A DNA stretch of 64,000 bases from Aeoliella straminimaris (GTDB lineage Bacteria > Planctomycetota > Planctomycetia > Pirellulales > Lacipirellulaceae), in NCBI RefSeq assembly GCF_024054565.1, contig NZ_JAMXLR010000095.1, forward strand, positions 1 through 64,000. The letters are read 5' to 3'. Under the pieces are notes generated by a model that did no database searches, had not been told where the DNA came from, and was given only the letters and a program-made list of their open reading frames with translations. The position numbers and the translations under genes were made by a program. This document shows positions 19,330 to 27,948 of the stretch, one piece after another (position 1 is the first letter of the stretch; each line of letters begins with the position of its first letter).

Positions 19330-19833
19330 TCATCGAGTCAGGCGTTCGATCAACTTCCGATGGCTGGGAAATTGCTCAAGCAGTTCTGCTCGTGATGGCA
19401 TTTCGAAGTCTTCGAAGTCGAATCCCGGTGCCACGGTGCAGCCCACCAGGCTGTAACCGTCCTCGGTGGCGACGTGCGCACCAAACCAACTGCCAGCGGG
19501 CACGACCCCCATTGGGGTTTGCCCAGCGGATAAATCTCGGCCCATTTTCAACTGTTCCGCCCGACCGTCCGGATGAATCACCTCGACCAGCAGCGGCGAG
19601 CCATCGTAGAAATGCCACAACTCGTCCTGGCGGATGCGATGCAGTGCCGAAAAGTCGCCCGGACCCAATAAGTAGTAGATGGACGTGGAGAAAGACCGCT
19701 CGCCAGTAAACCGCTCGGGCAGTGCATCTCGAGGGATCGATTCGCTGGCGCGGTAAGCCTCTCGAAACCAGCCACCCTCGGGATGCGGCGCGAGTGAAAG
19801 GGCTTCAATCCATTGTTCTTGGCTCAGTGGCAT
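19330..19833 (-). CDS. DUF985 cupin domain-containing protein
   Basis: A 167-residue cytosolic protein with the DUF985 cupin pattern: LAPHPEGGWFREAYR near the N-terminus, STSIYYLLGPGDFSALHRI, ELWHFYDGSPL, then PAGSWFGA and GCTVAPGFDFEDFE. The His and Glu residues in these motifs line the cupin barrel. Family members are small sugar-binding-like or isomerase-like cupins of unknown substrate. The ATG at 19833 is used because family homology starts at MPLSQEQWIEAL; the 46 residues upstream in frame look non-coding. The gene is divergent from the pgsB operon. No partner gene suggests a pathway. Confidence 0.9.
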   Translation of the reverse strand: MPLSQEQWIEALSLAPHPEGGWFREAYRASESIPRDALPERFTGERSFSTSIYYLLGPGDFSALHRIRQDELWHFYDGSPLLVEVIHPDGRAEQLKMGRDLSAGQTPMGVVPAGSWFGAHVATEDGYSLVGCTVAPGFDFEDFEMPSRAELLEQFPSHRKLIERLTR

Positions 19834-20223
19834 GGCGCAGGCATCGTGAGGCAGGGCGGGTGTGCTATCTAGCGGGTGGCTGCCCCGGTTGTAAGGCAGG
19901 TTCTCGTGGTTTGCAATTCTTACCAGTCGACAGGCTTCGCCCGATTTGCCCGGTGAGACGAGTTGGTGCAATCTCGGTCCCGAGGAGGCCGTCGAAGCTT
20001 ACCAGACCGCTACAAACTGTACGTTTCGGCAACGCCGAGTGGCCGTCGCCAGGTTACTTTTTCCTTTTTCCGTTCGCCTTCTTCGTTTTGGCATCCTGTT
20101 TGCTTTTCCGTTTGGCGTCGCACCAAGTGCTTGCACCCACGGATCGGGTGACACGGCGACACACACGCGGTGAGCCAAGCGTCTCTACAGTTCGCTTGGC
20201 CCTACTTCACGGAGGAAGCCATT
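19834..20223. other. Divergent intergenic region between cupin gene and pgsB operon
   Basis: About 390 bases that should carry promoters for both directions. T-rich runs (ACTTTTTCCTTTTTCCG near 20055) lie upstream of pgsB. I could not assign a -35/-10 pair, and no small gene is supported. Confidence 0.4.
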
Positions 20224-21444
20224 ATGGACGGCGCTCTCGTTCTGGCCGGAGCATCGGCATTGCTTTCGGGGTTGGGTGCCCTGGAATCGCATCTGCACAA
20301 TCGCCTATTGCGGAAGATCTCCTACCGCATTCATGTGAACGGCACACGCGGCAAAAGCAGCGTTACACGGTTGATCGCAGCCGGCCTGCGAGCCGGTGGC
20401 ATTGCCACGTGTGCCAAGACCACCGGCACCGTACCGCGGATGATCTTTCCCGATGGCACCGAGTACCCGGTCTACCGACCTTCGCGGTCGAACATCATCG
20501 AACAACTTCGCGTCGTTCGCGCTGCAGCGGCTTGCCAGGCACAGGCGCTCGTCATCGAGTGCATGGCGCTCAACCCTCAACTGCAGAGCGTGTGCGAGAT
20601 GAAGATCGTCAAGAGCACACACGGGGTGGTAACCAACGCCCGGGCCGATCACCTCGACGTGATGGGGCCCACCGAGGTGGACGTCGCCCGGGCGATGGCG
20701 GGAACGATGCCGGTGCGAGGCAAGTTCTACACCGCCGAACAAGACCACCTGGGGGTGTTCGACATGGCGGCCCGCGATCGTGGCTCCGAGGTCAACTCGA
20801 TTGGCGACGAAGAAGTGGCGGCTGTCACCTGGAGCGACCTCTCCGGATTTGCCCACATCGAACATCCCGACAACGTGGCGCTCGCGCTGAAGGTTTGCCA
20901 AGACCTGGGCGTGCCACGGCAAACGGCGCTCGAGGGAATGTGGAACGCCACGCCCGACGCTGGTGTGCTGCAGATGTACTCGGTGCGTGAGCATGAAAAG
21001 GAAATTGCTTTCGTCAATGGCTTTGCGGCGAACGATCCCGAGTCGACTGGTCAGAACTGGAACATGGTGGTGGGACGCTTCACCGCATTCGATCAACGAG
21101 TGGCCCTGTTCAACTGCCGGGCCGATCGCACCGATCGCTCCATTCAACTGGCCGATGCCTGTCTCAAGTGGCAACCGGCCGACCGCTACGTGCTGGTTGG
21201 TTCGGCCACGGACGTCTTTGCCCGCCGGGCGCTGGCCAATGGCATGAACCCCGGTCGGCTGTTGAGTGCCGAACGACTGCCCACCGAAAACGTGATCAAG
21301 AACATCGAACAGCAGGCCAATACCAGCGCCATGGTCATGGGCATGGGCAACATCGCCGGCCCTGGCATGCAGATCATCGATTACTTCCGTTCCCGCGGCA
21401 ATCAGTCGCGCCGCTCCACCCCCTGCTACGCGGAGGCCGCTTAA
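20224..21444 (+). CDS. pgsB: Poly-gamma-glutamate synthase PgsB
   Basis: 406 residues with a short hydrophobic N-terminus (LVLAGASALLSGLGALESHLHN) and a Mur-ligase-like ATP-binding core. The P-loop is HVNGTRGKSSVTRLI (about residues 39-53), followed by CAKTTGTVPRMI, RPSRSNIIEQLRVVR and NARADHLDVMGPT, all diagnostic of PgsB/CapB amide ligases. The enzyme polymerises glutamate through the gamma-carboxyl with ATP at the inner membrane. The ATG at 20224 follows GGAGGA by seven bases; the frame extends 18 codons further but without an SD. The stop overlaps the pgsC start by one base (TAATG), so the genes are coupled. Confidence 0.93.
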   Translation: MDGALVLAGASALLSGLGALESHLHNRLLRKISYRIHVNGTRGKSSVTRLIAAGLRAGGIATCAKTTGTVPRMIFPDGTEYPVYRPSRSNIIEQLRVVRAAAACQAQALVIECMALNPQLQSVCEMKIVKSTHGVVTNARADHLDVMGPTEVDVARAMAGTMPVRGKFYTAEQDHLGVFDMAARDRGSEVNSIGDEEVAAVTWSDLSGFAHIEHPDNVALALKVCQDLGVPRQTALEGMWNATPDAGVLQMYSVREHEKEIAFVNGFAANDPESTGQNWNMVVGRFTAFDQRVALFNCRADRTDRSIQLADACLKWQPADRYVLVGSATDVFARRALANGMNPGRLLSAERLPTENVIKNIEQQANTSAMVMGMGNIAGPGMQIIDYFRSRGNQSRRSTPCYAEAA

Positions 21445-21914
21445 TGGATCCCCTTACTGTTGCCATCGGACTTGGTCTGGTGGTCAGCCTGTTGTTTACC
21501 GAGGCATTCGGGCTGGCCGCGGGCGGCATGATTGTGCCAGGCTACTTCGCGCTGAACTTTCACCGCCCCATGGACATCGTGCTCACGCTGTTGGTGTCGC
21601 TGGTGACCTACCTGATTGTTCATCAGGTTTCCAAGTTCTCCATCATCTATGGGCGTCGTCGAATCGTGCTGATGCTCCTGACTGGATTTGTCATCGGGCA
21701 TGTCGTGCGACTGTTGCTGGCCATGCCGGCGATGGGCATGACCAGCTCCGCCACGGCCGACACCGCCATCGCGGTGATTGGCTATATCGTTCCCGGTTTG
21801 ATCGCCCTCTGGTTCGATCGACAGGGATTGTTTGAAACGCTTGGTACCGTGCTTACCGCTTCGGCTGTGGTCCGGCTTGCTCTGCTTGTGATCGGCATGG
21901 AGGTGCTCCTATGA
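21444..21914 (+). CDS. pgsC: Poly-gamma-glutamate biosynthesis protein PgsC
   Basis: 156 residues, almost entirely hydrophobic with about four to five transmembrane helices. It begins MDPLTVAIGLGLVVSLLFTE and contains the PgsC/CapC signature GLAAGGMIVPGYFAL followed by the helix with PMDIVLTLLVSLVTYLIV. PgsC forms the membrane part of the PgsB ligase complex. The start codon overlaps the pgsB stop, and GGAGG lies seven bases upstream inside pgsB. The 3' end overlaps the next gene by ATGA. Length matches known PgsC proteins of about 150 residues. Confidence 0.93.
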   Translation: MDPLTVAIGLGLVVSLLFTEAFGLAAGGMIVPGYFALNFHRPMDIVLTLLVSLVTYLIVHQVSKFSIIYGRRRIVLMLLTGFVIGHVVRLLLAMPAMGMTSSATADTAIAVIGYIVPGLIALWFDRQGLFETLGTVLTASAVVRLALLVIGMEVLL

Positions 21915-23092
21915 AACGTGTTTACTGGCGACCTCAGAAAATCTCCAAAGCCGCCCTATTTGCCATTGGCCTGGTGGCCGTGGGGGGAACGCTCCTCATC
22001 GAGCATTTTCCCTGCACCACGCACCATGGCGATGTCCAAACCAAGTTCCTGGCCGCTGAACTGGCCGACCGGGGCATGAAAGCCATTCGTGAAGCCCGCT
22101 TGGAGCGCGGACTCGATATCGATCGCAGGTTCGACCCCACCGAGTCGGGCATGATCGGCGGTGCGATGACTCCTGTGACCAGTCTGCCGGGACATCTCGA
22201 AGCGAAGCAGACTAGCGTGAATCCAAATTTTGCTGCAGTGGCGGTGGAACTGCTGCAGCAAGCAGGGGTGAGCGAGGGCGACCTGGTGGCAGTGGGCTGC
22301 ACCGGGTCGTTCCCCGCCCTTAATACAGCACTGTTCGCCGCTATCGAAGCGATTGGCGCCGAACCCATCGTCATCCACTCGGCTGCTTCGTCGCAGTTTG
22401 GCGCCAACCAGCCCGAACTGCTGTGGCTCGACATGGAACGTGTGTTGTACGACCAGGGGATCATCTCGTTCCGCACATCAGCGGCTACCCTGGGTGGTTT
22501 TGGCGATCGCGCCCGAGGTATGTCGGACGAGTCGCAAGCACTGCTGGCCGCCTCGCTCGAACGTAGCAATGTCGAGCAGCTCGAGCCCGAGACGCTCAAC
22601 GATTCCATCGCACTGCGAATGAGTCACTATCAAACCGCCGCGGCGGGTCGACCGATCGCTGCCTACGTGAACGTCGGTGGCGGGGCTGCCTCGATCCACG
22701 GTTCCGCAGGTCGCCAGACGTTCGGTGGCGGATTGACGCTTGATGCTCCGGCCGATGCCGAAGCGGTCGACTGCGTCGCTTCGCGATACTCGATCCAGGG
22801 TATTCCGACCATCAATCTTGCCAACGCGGTGTCGTTGGCCAAAGCCCACGGGCTGCCCGTGGCCCCCGAGGCCCTGCCGGCCGTGGGTACCGGAGGTGTG
22901 TTCACTTCCACGCGGCCGAGTCGTCTGCTGGCCGGTCTACTACTGGTGGTAGTGTTGACCATGGTTCGCCTGTATGTCTGGACCGACCTGTGGGCCCGCC
23001 TCCGCACTCGCTTCACCGAACTCAATAGCGGCGGAGGTGATGCAGGGCTGCGAGTTCACTCCGGCCCGCAAGGGGCGGAGCTGATGGTGTGA
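21911..23092 (+). CDS. pgsW: Poly-gamma-glutamate system protein PgsW-like
   Basis: 393 residues. A transmembrane helix near the N-terminus (AALFAIGLVAVGGTLLIE) is followed by a large periplasmic part with LLQQAGVSEGDLVAVGCTGSFPALN, HSAASSQFGANQPE and VNVGGGAASIHG, then a second hydrophobic segment near 335-355 (LLAGLLLVVVLTMVRLYVW). This is the wording of the PgsW family found with pgsB/pgsC in bacteria lacking a classic PgsA next door. Its exact function is not established. The start overlaps pgsC by ATGA. The last 13 residues (RVHSGPQGAELMV) come from a sequence that recurs 917 bases downstream in the same frame, so the native C-terminus may have been altered. Confidence 0.85.
   Translation: MKRVYWRPQKISKAALFAIGLVAVGGTLLIEHFPCTTHHGDVQTKFLAAELADRGMKAIREARLERGLDIDRRFDPTESGMIGGAMTPVTSLPGHLEAKQTSVNPNFAAVAVELLQQAGVSEGDLVAVGCTGSFPALNTALFAAIEAIGAEPIVIHSAASSQFGANQPELLWLDMERVLYDQGIISFRTSAATLGGFGDRARGMSDESQALLAASLERSNVEQLEPETLNDSIALRMSHYQTAAAGRPIAAYVNVGGGAASIHGSAGRQTFGGGLTLDAPADAEAVDCVASRYSIQGIPTINLANAVSLAKAHGLPVAPEALPAVGTGGVFTSTRPSRLLAGLLLVVVLTMVRLYVWTDLWARLRTRFTELNSGGGDAGLRVHSGPQGAELMV
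23049..23090 (+). repeat. 42-bp direct repeat, copy 1 (3' end of pgsW)
   Basis: This copy encodes the last residues of PgsW, RVHSGPQGAELMV plus stop. It matches the copy at 23966-24007 at about 38 of 42 positions, and both copies keep the same reading frame and end at a stop codon right after. Confidence 0.8.
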
Positions 23093-23464
23093 GCCAGCAG
23101 ACTTACCACTGGAGTAATGCCGAAGTTATGCCGCAGATGCGCGGCAAAACGATTCACTGCGACAAAACTCCCGCGGCGCTGCTCAGGGCGAATCGCGTAA
23201 GTCGTGTCCTGTGAACGCGTTGAGGAATTCGGCCTGCCGGTAGTGCCGCGAGTTGTTGCGCGCAGGTGCGACAAAACCTTGATAGTGGCCACTCGCTCCG
23301 CGAGTGAGCGAAATGCCCCTGGGAAATCGTCTACGAAACCGGCTGCCACGAACACTGAACACGAAGTTGCCAAAGATCCGCGGTGAGTACAGAATCCCGC
23401 GTTTCTATTGGACCAAACGCACGAGCGGTTTCAACAGCAAACTTTTTACACTCGCTGCTTTGTT

Positions 23465-23533
23465 GTAGCCACAGATACACACGAACGGACACGGATTTAA
23501 GAACCACAGAGTGCACAGAGATCGCAAAGAGAG
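23465..23533 (+). repeat. CACAGA-type dispersed intergenic sequence
   Basis: The text runs GCCACAGATACACACGAAC, then ACCACAGAGTGCACAGAG and ATCGCAAAGAG. Sequences of this wording recur between genes in many planctomycete, verrucomicrobial and cyanobacterial genomes, as I recall. Only one full copy is visible here. Confidence 0.45.
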
Positions 23534-23577
23534 GTGCGAGGCCACCCTCCTCTACCCCGAAGGGGGTTCTGTCACCG

Positions 23578-23630
23578 TAGCCCAGGGTTGCGTGCGGGCG
23601 AGGAACGAGCCCAAACGCTACCCTGGGTCA
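23578..23630 (+). repeat. Inverted repeat, REP-like hairpin
   Basis: The arms CCCAGGGT (23581-23588) and ACCCTGGG (23620-23627) pair perfectly, and pairing extends imperfectly outward and inward (GCCCAGGGTTGCG against CGCTACCCTGGGT). The loop is about 31 bases. No T run follows, so it is not a standard terminator. Confidence 0.55.
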
Positions 23631-23965
23631 GGTGGACGAGAGTTCCGCGGTCGAGGAGGCAATTATCCACCAGCCGGAGTGTGACCTAGACCGCAATCGG
23701 ACCGCGCGGATTTCGAAAGGAATTCTAAGAAAATGGTGCGTAGTCCGCTTGCTCAATAGCCCTAAATCGCATTCCAAGAAGTCGTAGATAGAAGTGGCTT
23801 TAGGGCTTGAATGTTGTGCCGCCGCGCACTTCATCGCCTAGCCAAGTCGTGAACTTCATGATGCTCGTCCTTGAGAGAGAGATTCCGTCCGCGAGCATCG
23901 GATACCACGCCTTGGCTGGAGGGGGGCCAACACTGGTTAAGGGCGTTCCGTCGCCCACGCCAGCA

Positions 23966-24007
23966 TGCGAGTTCACTCGGCGCCGCAAGGTGCGGAGCTG
24001 ATGGTGT
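23966..24007 (+). repeat. 42-bp direct repeat, copy 2
   Basis: This copy reads ATG RVHSAPQGAELMV TAG in a 15-codon frame (23965-24009), almost identical to the PgsW tail. It stands free of any longer coding frame and ends next to the 3' end of the following minus-strand gene. Confidence 0.8.
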
Positions 24008-24009
24008 AG

Positions 24010-25878
24010 CTAGTCAGTTCTGTTGCCCTTTGCAGTGCTTAGCGCTGCATCAATCTGTTTGTTCAACTTATAGACCAGCAGTTTGTTGAATCGCCTGATT
24101 TGTTCCTCGAGAGAGAGTTCTTCGTCTTCGGGCCAATCGATATTGGCGGCCGAGAATTCGGCCTGCACGTACGCCTGAAATCGCTGTTCGTCCTCTGGCG
24201 TTATATCCTCACAAGGTCTGCCGACGAGATCTTCCAAGCCCAGTGGTGGTACATTGCTGTTGTAGACGACGCCGCCATCAGGTCCTATGACGATATGGGC
24301 GGGGTACTCGCTCACCCCGTAGGCATTGGCCACTTCCGAGTTGTACTGCATGGTTCCCGCATCGATCGCCTGCAAATATTTCCAATCTTGGTCGGACCCG
24401 AATTGCTCAATTGCTTTAGCCGTTTGTTCAGTGTCCGCCTCGGCCGTGTGAATGGCGATGAACGTCACTGGTCGCCCGCTATAGTGTTGTTGGACTTCTT
24501 TGAGCGCCGGCACCGTATCGCGGCATTGACGGCTCCGAAGCCTCCAAAACTCCAGTACTACAACATGTCCGCGTAATTCCTCCAGCGAATGCTCGTTTCC
24601 GTCCAGCCAATGCAGGCCCTCGAGCGGCGGGGCAACCGCGCCGGGCTTCACGCTAGGTTTGGGATCCAACGCCCCGACAATGTTTTTCGTTTCGACGTCG
24701 TAGTACGTTTGACCTACAGGATATTTGGGTTGGAAGAAGTCGGCTGGCAGATCAATCGGCGACTCGACCAGTTTGCAATCATACGTTCTACGCTGGTGGA
24801 CTGAGTAGCTCGCGGGAGCTTCCTGGTCAGTCGAGAAGTCGGCCCCGTATGTTTCCACCACGGTCACCGTGGGGAAATAGGCACCGCTTTCCAGCCGCCG
24901 AATCTTGCTGGAGACCACGGTCCCTTTGGGCGTGGTGGTCGCTCGCTTCTCACGGTCCATCCCTTCGGAGCCGTACCACCATTGCAGCTTGACGATCACT
25001 CCGCCTCGCGACAGGTCGAGCCAGCCGCGATAGAAGTCGAACCCCTGGTAGAAGACCACTTTTCCTTGTTCATTCAACTTGCTCGATTTGTGGTCGTGTG
25101 GCACCAGCGCGTCGAGCACCACCACTTGGCGGTCGCCGACGGTTTCCTCGCGTACGAGATGGTACTCCTGCTCGGGGTCCTTGAAGAACTCGTCGATAGG
25201 GTGTCTGGTTTTGCAGGGACAATGCGCGCCCAAGGCATAAGGCGGCAGTCTTTGGTTGCTGAATTCATCGAAGTGTCCTTTCAGCAGTTGAACGGGTTTC
25301 GGCGAACCATCGGACCACAGCCCCTGCCAGACACGCCCCGTAGAGTCGAGGTTGCCTGTACGCGAGAAGATGTGCATTTTGTCGTAGTCGGAAACCAGGC
25401 TTGCGGGTGTCAGTTCCGATTGGGGAAACTTCCAGTACTCGTCCGTCGATTCCCAGGGTGTGCGCACCTGGTAGTTGCTGCCGCTGGTGAAAACCTCGAT
25501 CAGGTTCTGCGTGCGGTCGTTGTCTTGTAGTGCCCGGCTGGTCTCGAGTGAATCGTTCAGTGTGGCGATGAACATGGGCACGGTGTAGCCGAGCGACTTT
25601 AGTTGGGGACTATCGTCGAGGTCGACTTCCCCGGACTCCAACTTCTGGAGCAACTGTTCCGTCGCATCTGCTTGCTGGCGATAGTTGTCGCGAAAGGAAT
25701 CAGTCCACTCGGTGGTGATCGTCGCCTGCAGGTGCAAGCTGCGAAGCTTCTCGATATTCTGGCGGTGCGCCGCGATTGCCTGCTCGACCGTGGGTGGCTC
25801 TGCTTGACATGCGCCTACTAAGGCCACTCCACCAACTGCCACACACGCGTGCGCAAGAGTCATCGTAGTCCACCGCAT
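24010..25878 (-). CDS. Exported protein with C-terminal TlpA/thioredoxin-like domain lacking the CXXC pair
   Basis: 622 residues. There is a signal peptide (TLAHACVAVGGVALVGAC, with a Cys that could be a lipobox: LVGAC|QAE). A long central region is planctomycete-type (VEQAIAAHRQNIEKLRSLHLQ, a LolA-like outer-membrane-lipoprotein-sorting pattern). A C-terminal redoxin domain runs from about 420: GAVAPPLEGLHWLDG, HVVVLEFWRLRSRQCRDTVP, SEYPAHIVIGPDG. In TlpA proteins FW is followed by a CXXC; here the motif is RSRQC, so only the second Cys is left. The cis-Pro (YPAH) is present. The ATG at 25878 follows AAGGAG by six bases; the longer frame to 26376 is rejected. Redox activity is doubtful. Confidence 0.85.
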   Translation of the reverse strand: MRWTTMTLAHACVAVGGVALVGACQAEPPTVEQAIAAHRQNIEKLRSLHLQATITTEWTDSFRDNYRQQADATEQLLQKLESGEVDLDDSPQLKSLGYTVPMFIATLNDSLETSRALQDNDRTQNLIEVFTSGSNYQVRTPWESTDEYWKFPQSELTPASLVSDYDKMHIFSRTGNLDSTGRVWQGLWSDGSPKPVQLLKGHFDEFSNQRLPPYALGAHCPCKTRHPIDEFFKDPEQEYHLVREETVGDRQVVVLDALVPHDHKSSKLNEQGKVVFYQGFDFYRGWLDLSRGGVIVKLQWWYGSEGMDREKRATTTPKGTVVSSKIRRLESGAYFPTVTVVETYGADFSTDQEAPASYSVHQRRTYDCKLVESPIDLPADFFQPKYPVGQTYYDVETKNIVGALDPKPSVKPGAVAPPLEGLHWLDGNEHSLEELRGHVVVLEFWRLRSRQCRDTVPALKEVQQHYSGRPVTFIAIHTAEADTEQTAKAIEQFGSDQDWKYLQAIDAGTMQYNSEVANAYGVSEYPAHIVIGPDGGVVYNSNVPPLGLEDLVGRPCEDITPEDEQRFQAYVQAEFSAANIDWPEDEELSLEEQIRRFNKLLVYKLNKQIDAALSTAKGNRTD

Positions 25879-26170
25879 CGTTCGCTCCTTCAATACGTGT
25901 GCGTAGCGAGGGCACACCAAGCCCCCTGGCAGCCAAAGTAGCCGGTAATGATCGACCGGGTCAAGCTTGCCTGCAACGCATGCTTGACACACAGGAGTCT
26001 GGTGGAGGTCGCAGTTCGTCCGATCGCTCCTCGAACGGAAATCCATCGTTTTTGCGCAACACCCATCGCCGCAGTGGAAGACATCAGTATCCTGAAGGAC
26101 CGCGGTGCATTCTTCGCGCCGCTCTGTGGCAACGGTCCCCCGCTTCGTTCGGTCTTGCTCAGGCGGTTTC

Positions 26171-27655
26171 ATGAATCCTTCAGTTGTGCGGCGGTCGATC
26201 CTGTTGGTATGGATGGGCTGCTTGTTTTGGGCAGCGGGTGCTCGCGCAGACGACATTCCCATCGCGGGGCGAAGCGTTCCGCAGTTAAGTCTCATCGACC
26301 AGGCGGTGCTCGATGTGATGCAGGACGGGGACGTGGGGGCCGGCGTAGTGGCCGTGATGCGAAATGGCACGCCCATTTACCATCGCGCCTTCGGGTGGCA
26401 AGACGCCGCGCGCACGGAGCCGCTGCCCATCAACACGATGATGCGGCTGGCGAGTGTCACCAAACCGCTCACCGCCGCCGCCATCCGCAGCTTGGTGCAG
26501 CCGGGAGTCTTTAGCCTGTCGGACCAAGTGTTTGATATCACGGGACAGGGTAACGGTATCCTGCCACACCAACCATTTGGTACGGGCGTCGATGCTCGCC
26601 TGAACGACATCACCCCGCTTGACCTGCTGCGTCACCGAGGAGGTTGGGATCGCGGCATCGCTGGCGATCACACCTACCGCGAACGGCAAATCGCCAGCGA
26701 TATGGGCATTGCTAATCCGCCGGGACGCGACGCCACGCTCGAATGGATTCTCGGCCAGCCGCTGCAGTTCGACCCCGGCGCCGACTATGCCTACTCCAAC
26801 ATTGGCTATATGACGCTCGGCATGATCAGCGAGCAACTCTCCGGTCAGCCGCACATCGACGTGATACGCGAGCGAGTGCTGGAGCCCATTAGCGTGGAGC
26901 CCACTCTGGTGGTGCATGGGCGAACGTTTGCCGAGGATCAGGATCCACGTGAGCCGTTTTACGACCACGCCGGCAGCTACTCCTTCAACGTCTACTACCC
27001 CGATGAGAGCGCCGTCCAGGTGGTGCCCCGCCCCTATGGCGGCTTCGACGTCGATGCCCGCATTGGTCAGGGAGGCGTGGTGGCCAGTCCGTTGGCCATT
27101 CTCGAGTTCCTCGACAATTACCAGATCGCTGGCACCAACATCGGTGCGCCGCGCCTCGGTCCGGGCAACTGGCGATTGACCCACTCGGGCGGTTACACTG
27201 GCACCAGCACCTACGCCACGCAGCGAGGCGATGGCATCAACTTCGTTATTCTGTTCAACAAGGCCAGTACGGCCGGCGCGCTCAACTCGGCCCTTAACGA
27301 TATCTTCGACGATCGGCAGATTTCGCAGTGGCCGACGGCCGACGTGACGCTGCCTCCCATGAACCCGCCGGGCGATTTCAATTTCGACAACATCGTCGAT
27401 CTGGCCGACTACGTGGTCTGGCGCAATCACCTGGGGGCCTATGTCGAACCGTGGACTTCCGGCGACGCGACCGGCGACGGCCTCGTCACCCACTACGACT
27501 ACGAAGTGTGGAAACAGCACTTCGGCCAGCAGGGAGATCCCCGCCAGGTGGCCGCGGCCGTTCCGGAGCCGGCTACATTGTGGCTGATGTTCCCGTTGAT
27601 CGCTGTGCTGCTATGGCGACGCCGCGCCCTAGCCGTCTCCTCGCCGCGACAGTGA
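26171..27655 (+). CDS. Serine hydrolase (beta-lactamase/D-alanyl carboxypeptidase fold) with dockerin and PEP-CTERM
   Basis: 494 residues. A signal peptide (ILLVWMGCLFWAAGARA) precedes a class C beta-lactamase-like domain with the catalytic SXXK (SVTK, about residue 97), the YXN motif in AYSNIGYM and an HXG-type triad in LTHSGGYTG. Then follow a dockerin-like calcium-binding pair (GDFNFDNIVDLADYVVWRN and GDATGDGLVTHYDYEVWK) and VPEPATLWLMFPLIAVLLWRRR. It is thus probably exported, sorted by an exosortase-type system and surface-attached. Substrates in this fold include peptidoglycan stem peptides and small esters; none can be assigned. The ATG at 26171 has AGGCGG just upstream. The gene is divergent from the TlpA-like gene. 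Confidence 0.9.
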   Translation: MNPSVVRRSILLVWMGCLFWAAGARADDIPIAGRSVPQLSLIDQAVLDVMQDGDVGAGVVAVMRNGTPIYHRAFGWQDAARTEPLPINTMMRLASVTKPLTAAAIRSLVQPGVFSLSDQVFDITGQGNGILPHQPFGTGVDARLNDITPLDLLRHRGGWDRGIAGDHTYRERQIASDMGIANPPGRDATLEWILGQPLQFDPGADYAYSNIGYMTLGMISEQLSGQPHIDVIRERVLEPISVEPTLVVHGRTFAEDQDPREPFYDHAGSYSFNVYYPDESAVQVVPRPYGGFDVDARIGQGGVVASPLAILEFLDNYQIAGTNIGAPRLGPGNWRLTHSGGYTGTSTYATQRGDGINFVILFNKASTAGALNSALNDIFDDRQISQWPTADVTLPPMNPPGDFNFDNIVDLADYVVWRNHLGAYVEPWTSGDATGDGLVTHYDYEVWKQHFGQQGDPRQVAAAVPEPATLWLMFPLIAVLLWRRRALAVSSPRQ

Positions 27656-27948
27656 ACCCAGCGCCCGCCGTCCAGTTGTTGGTTGGCGGTCTTGTTGTGC
27701 GTCGCAAGGTACGAAACCTGTGTAGTGGGCTACCTTCTGTGCATTTCGGGAATTGATGTTTATAACGGCAACGCCCGGGTAGATGCCGGAGAGTTTGGCG
27801 ATTCCTCATGCAAACTATGGGGGGCAAGAGGCCTTCCGCTTCACAACTGTTTTGACCTGCCGGATACCGTAGCATAGGGTTGAGTTGCAGTGTTCGAGTT
27901 GCAGCAAGAGGTGGAAGTTTCTTACCTGTTCTTGGGGGGTCTGAGTTG

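Larger units (their letters stand above)
23093..24009. other. Gene-poor stretch built from short dispersed repeats
   Basis: About 0.9 kb downstream of pgsW with no convincing gene. It contains a CACAGA-type intergenic sequence (23465-23533), an inverted repeat with arms CCCAGGGT and ACCCTGGG (23578-23630), and a second copy of the 3' end of pgsW (23966-24007). Short frames in it lack SD sequences and homology. It reads as a landing zone or decay site for small repeat elements. Confidence 0.6.

Noticed and set aside
23800-23988. Minus-strand frame resembling the end of a DUF1559 protein (DGISLSRTSI..LGDEVRGG)
   Set aside because: The resemblance is a handful of residues; the diagnostic DG-F/V-S-I pattern is incomplete and no upstream part exists.
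26285-27520. 411-codon minus-strand frame opposite the serine hydrolase
   Set aside because: The plus strand shows active-site motifs, dockerin and PEP-CTERM; the antisense frame has no SD or domain.
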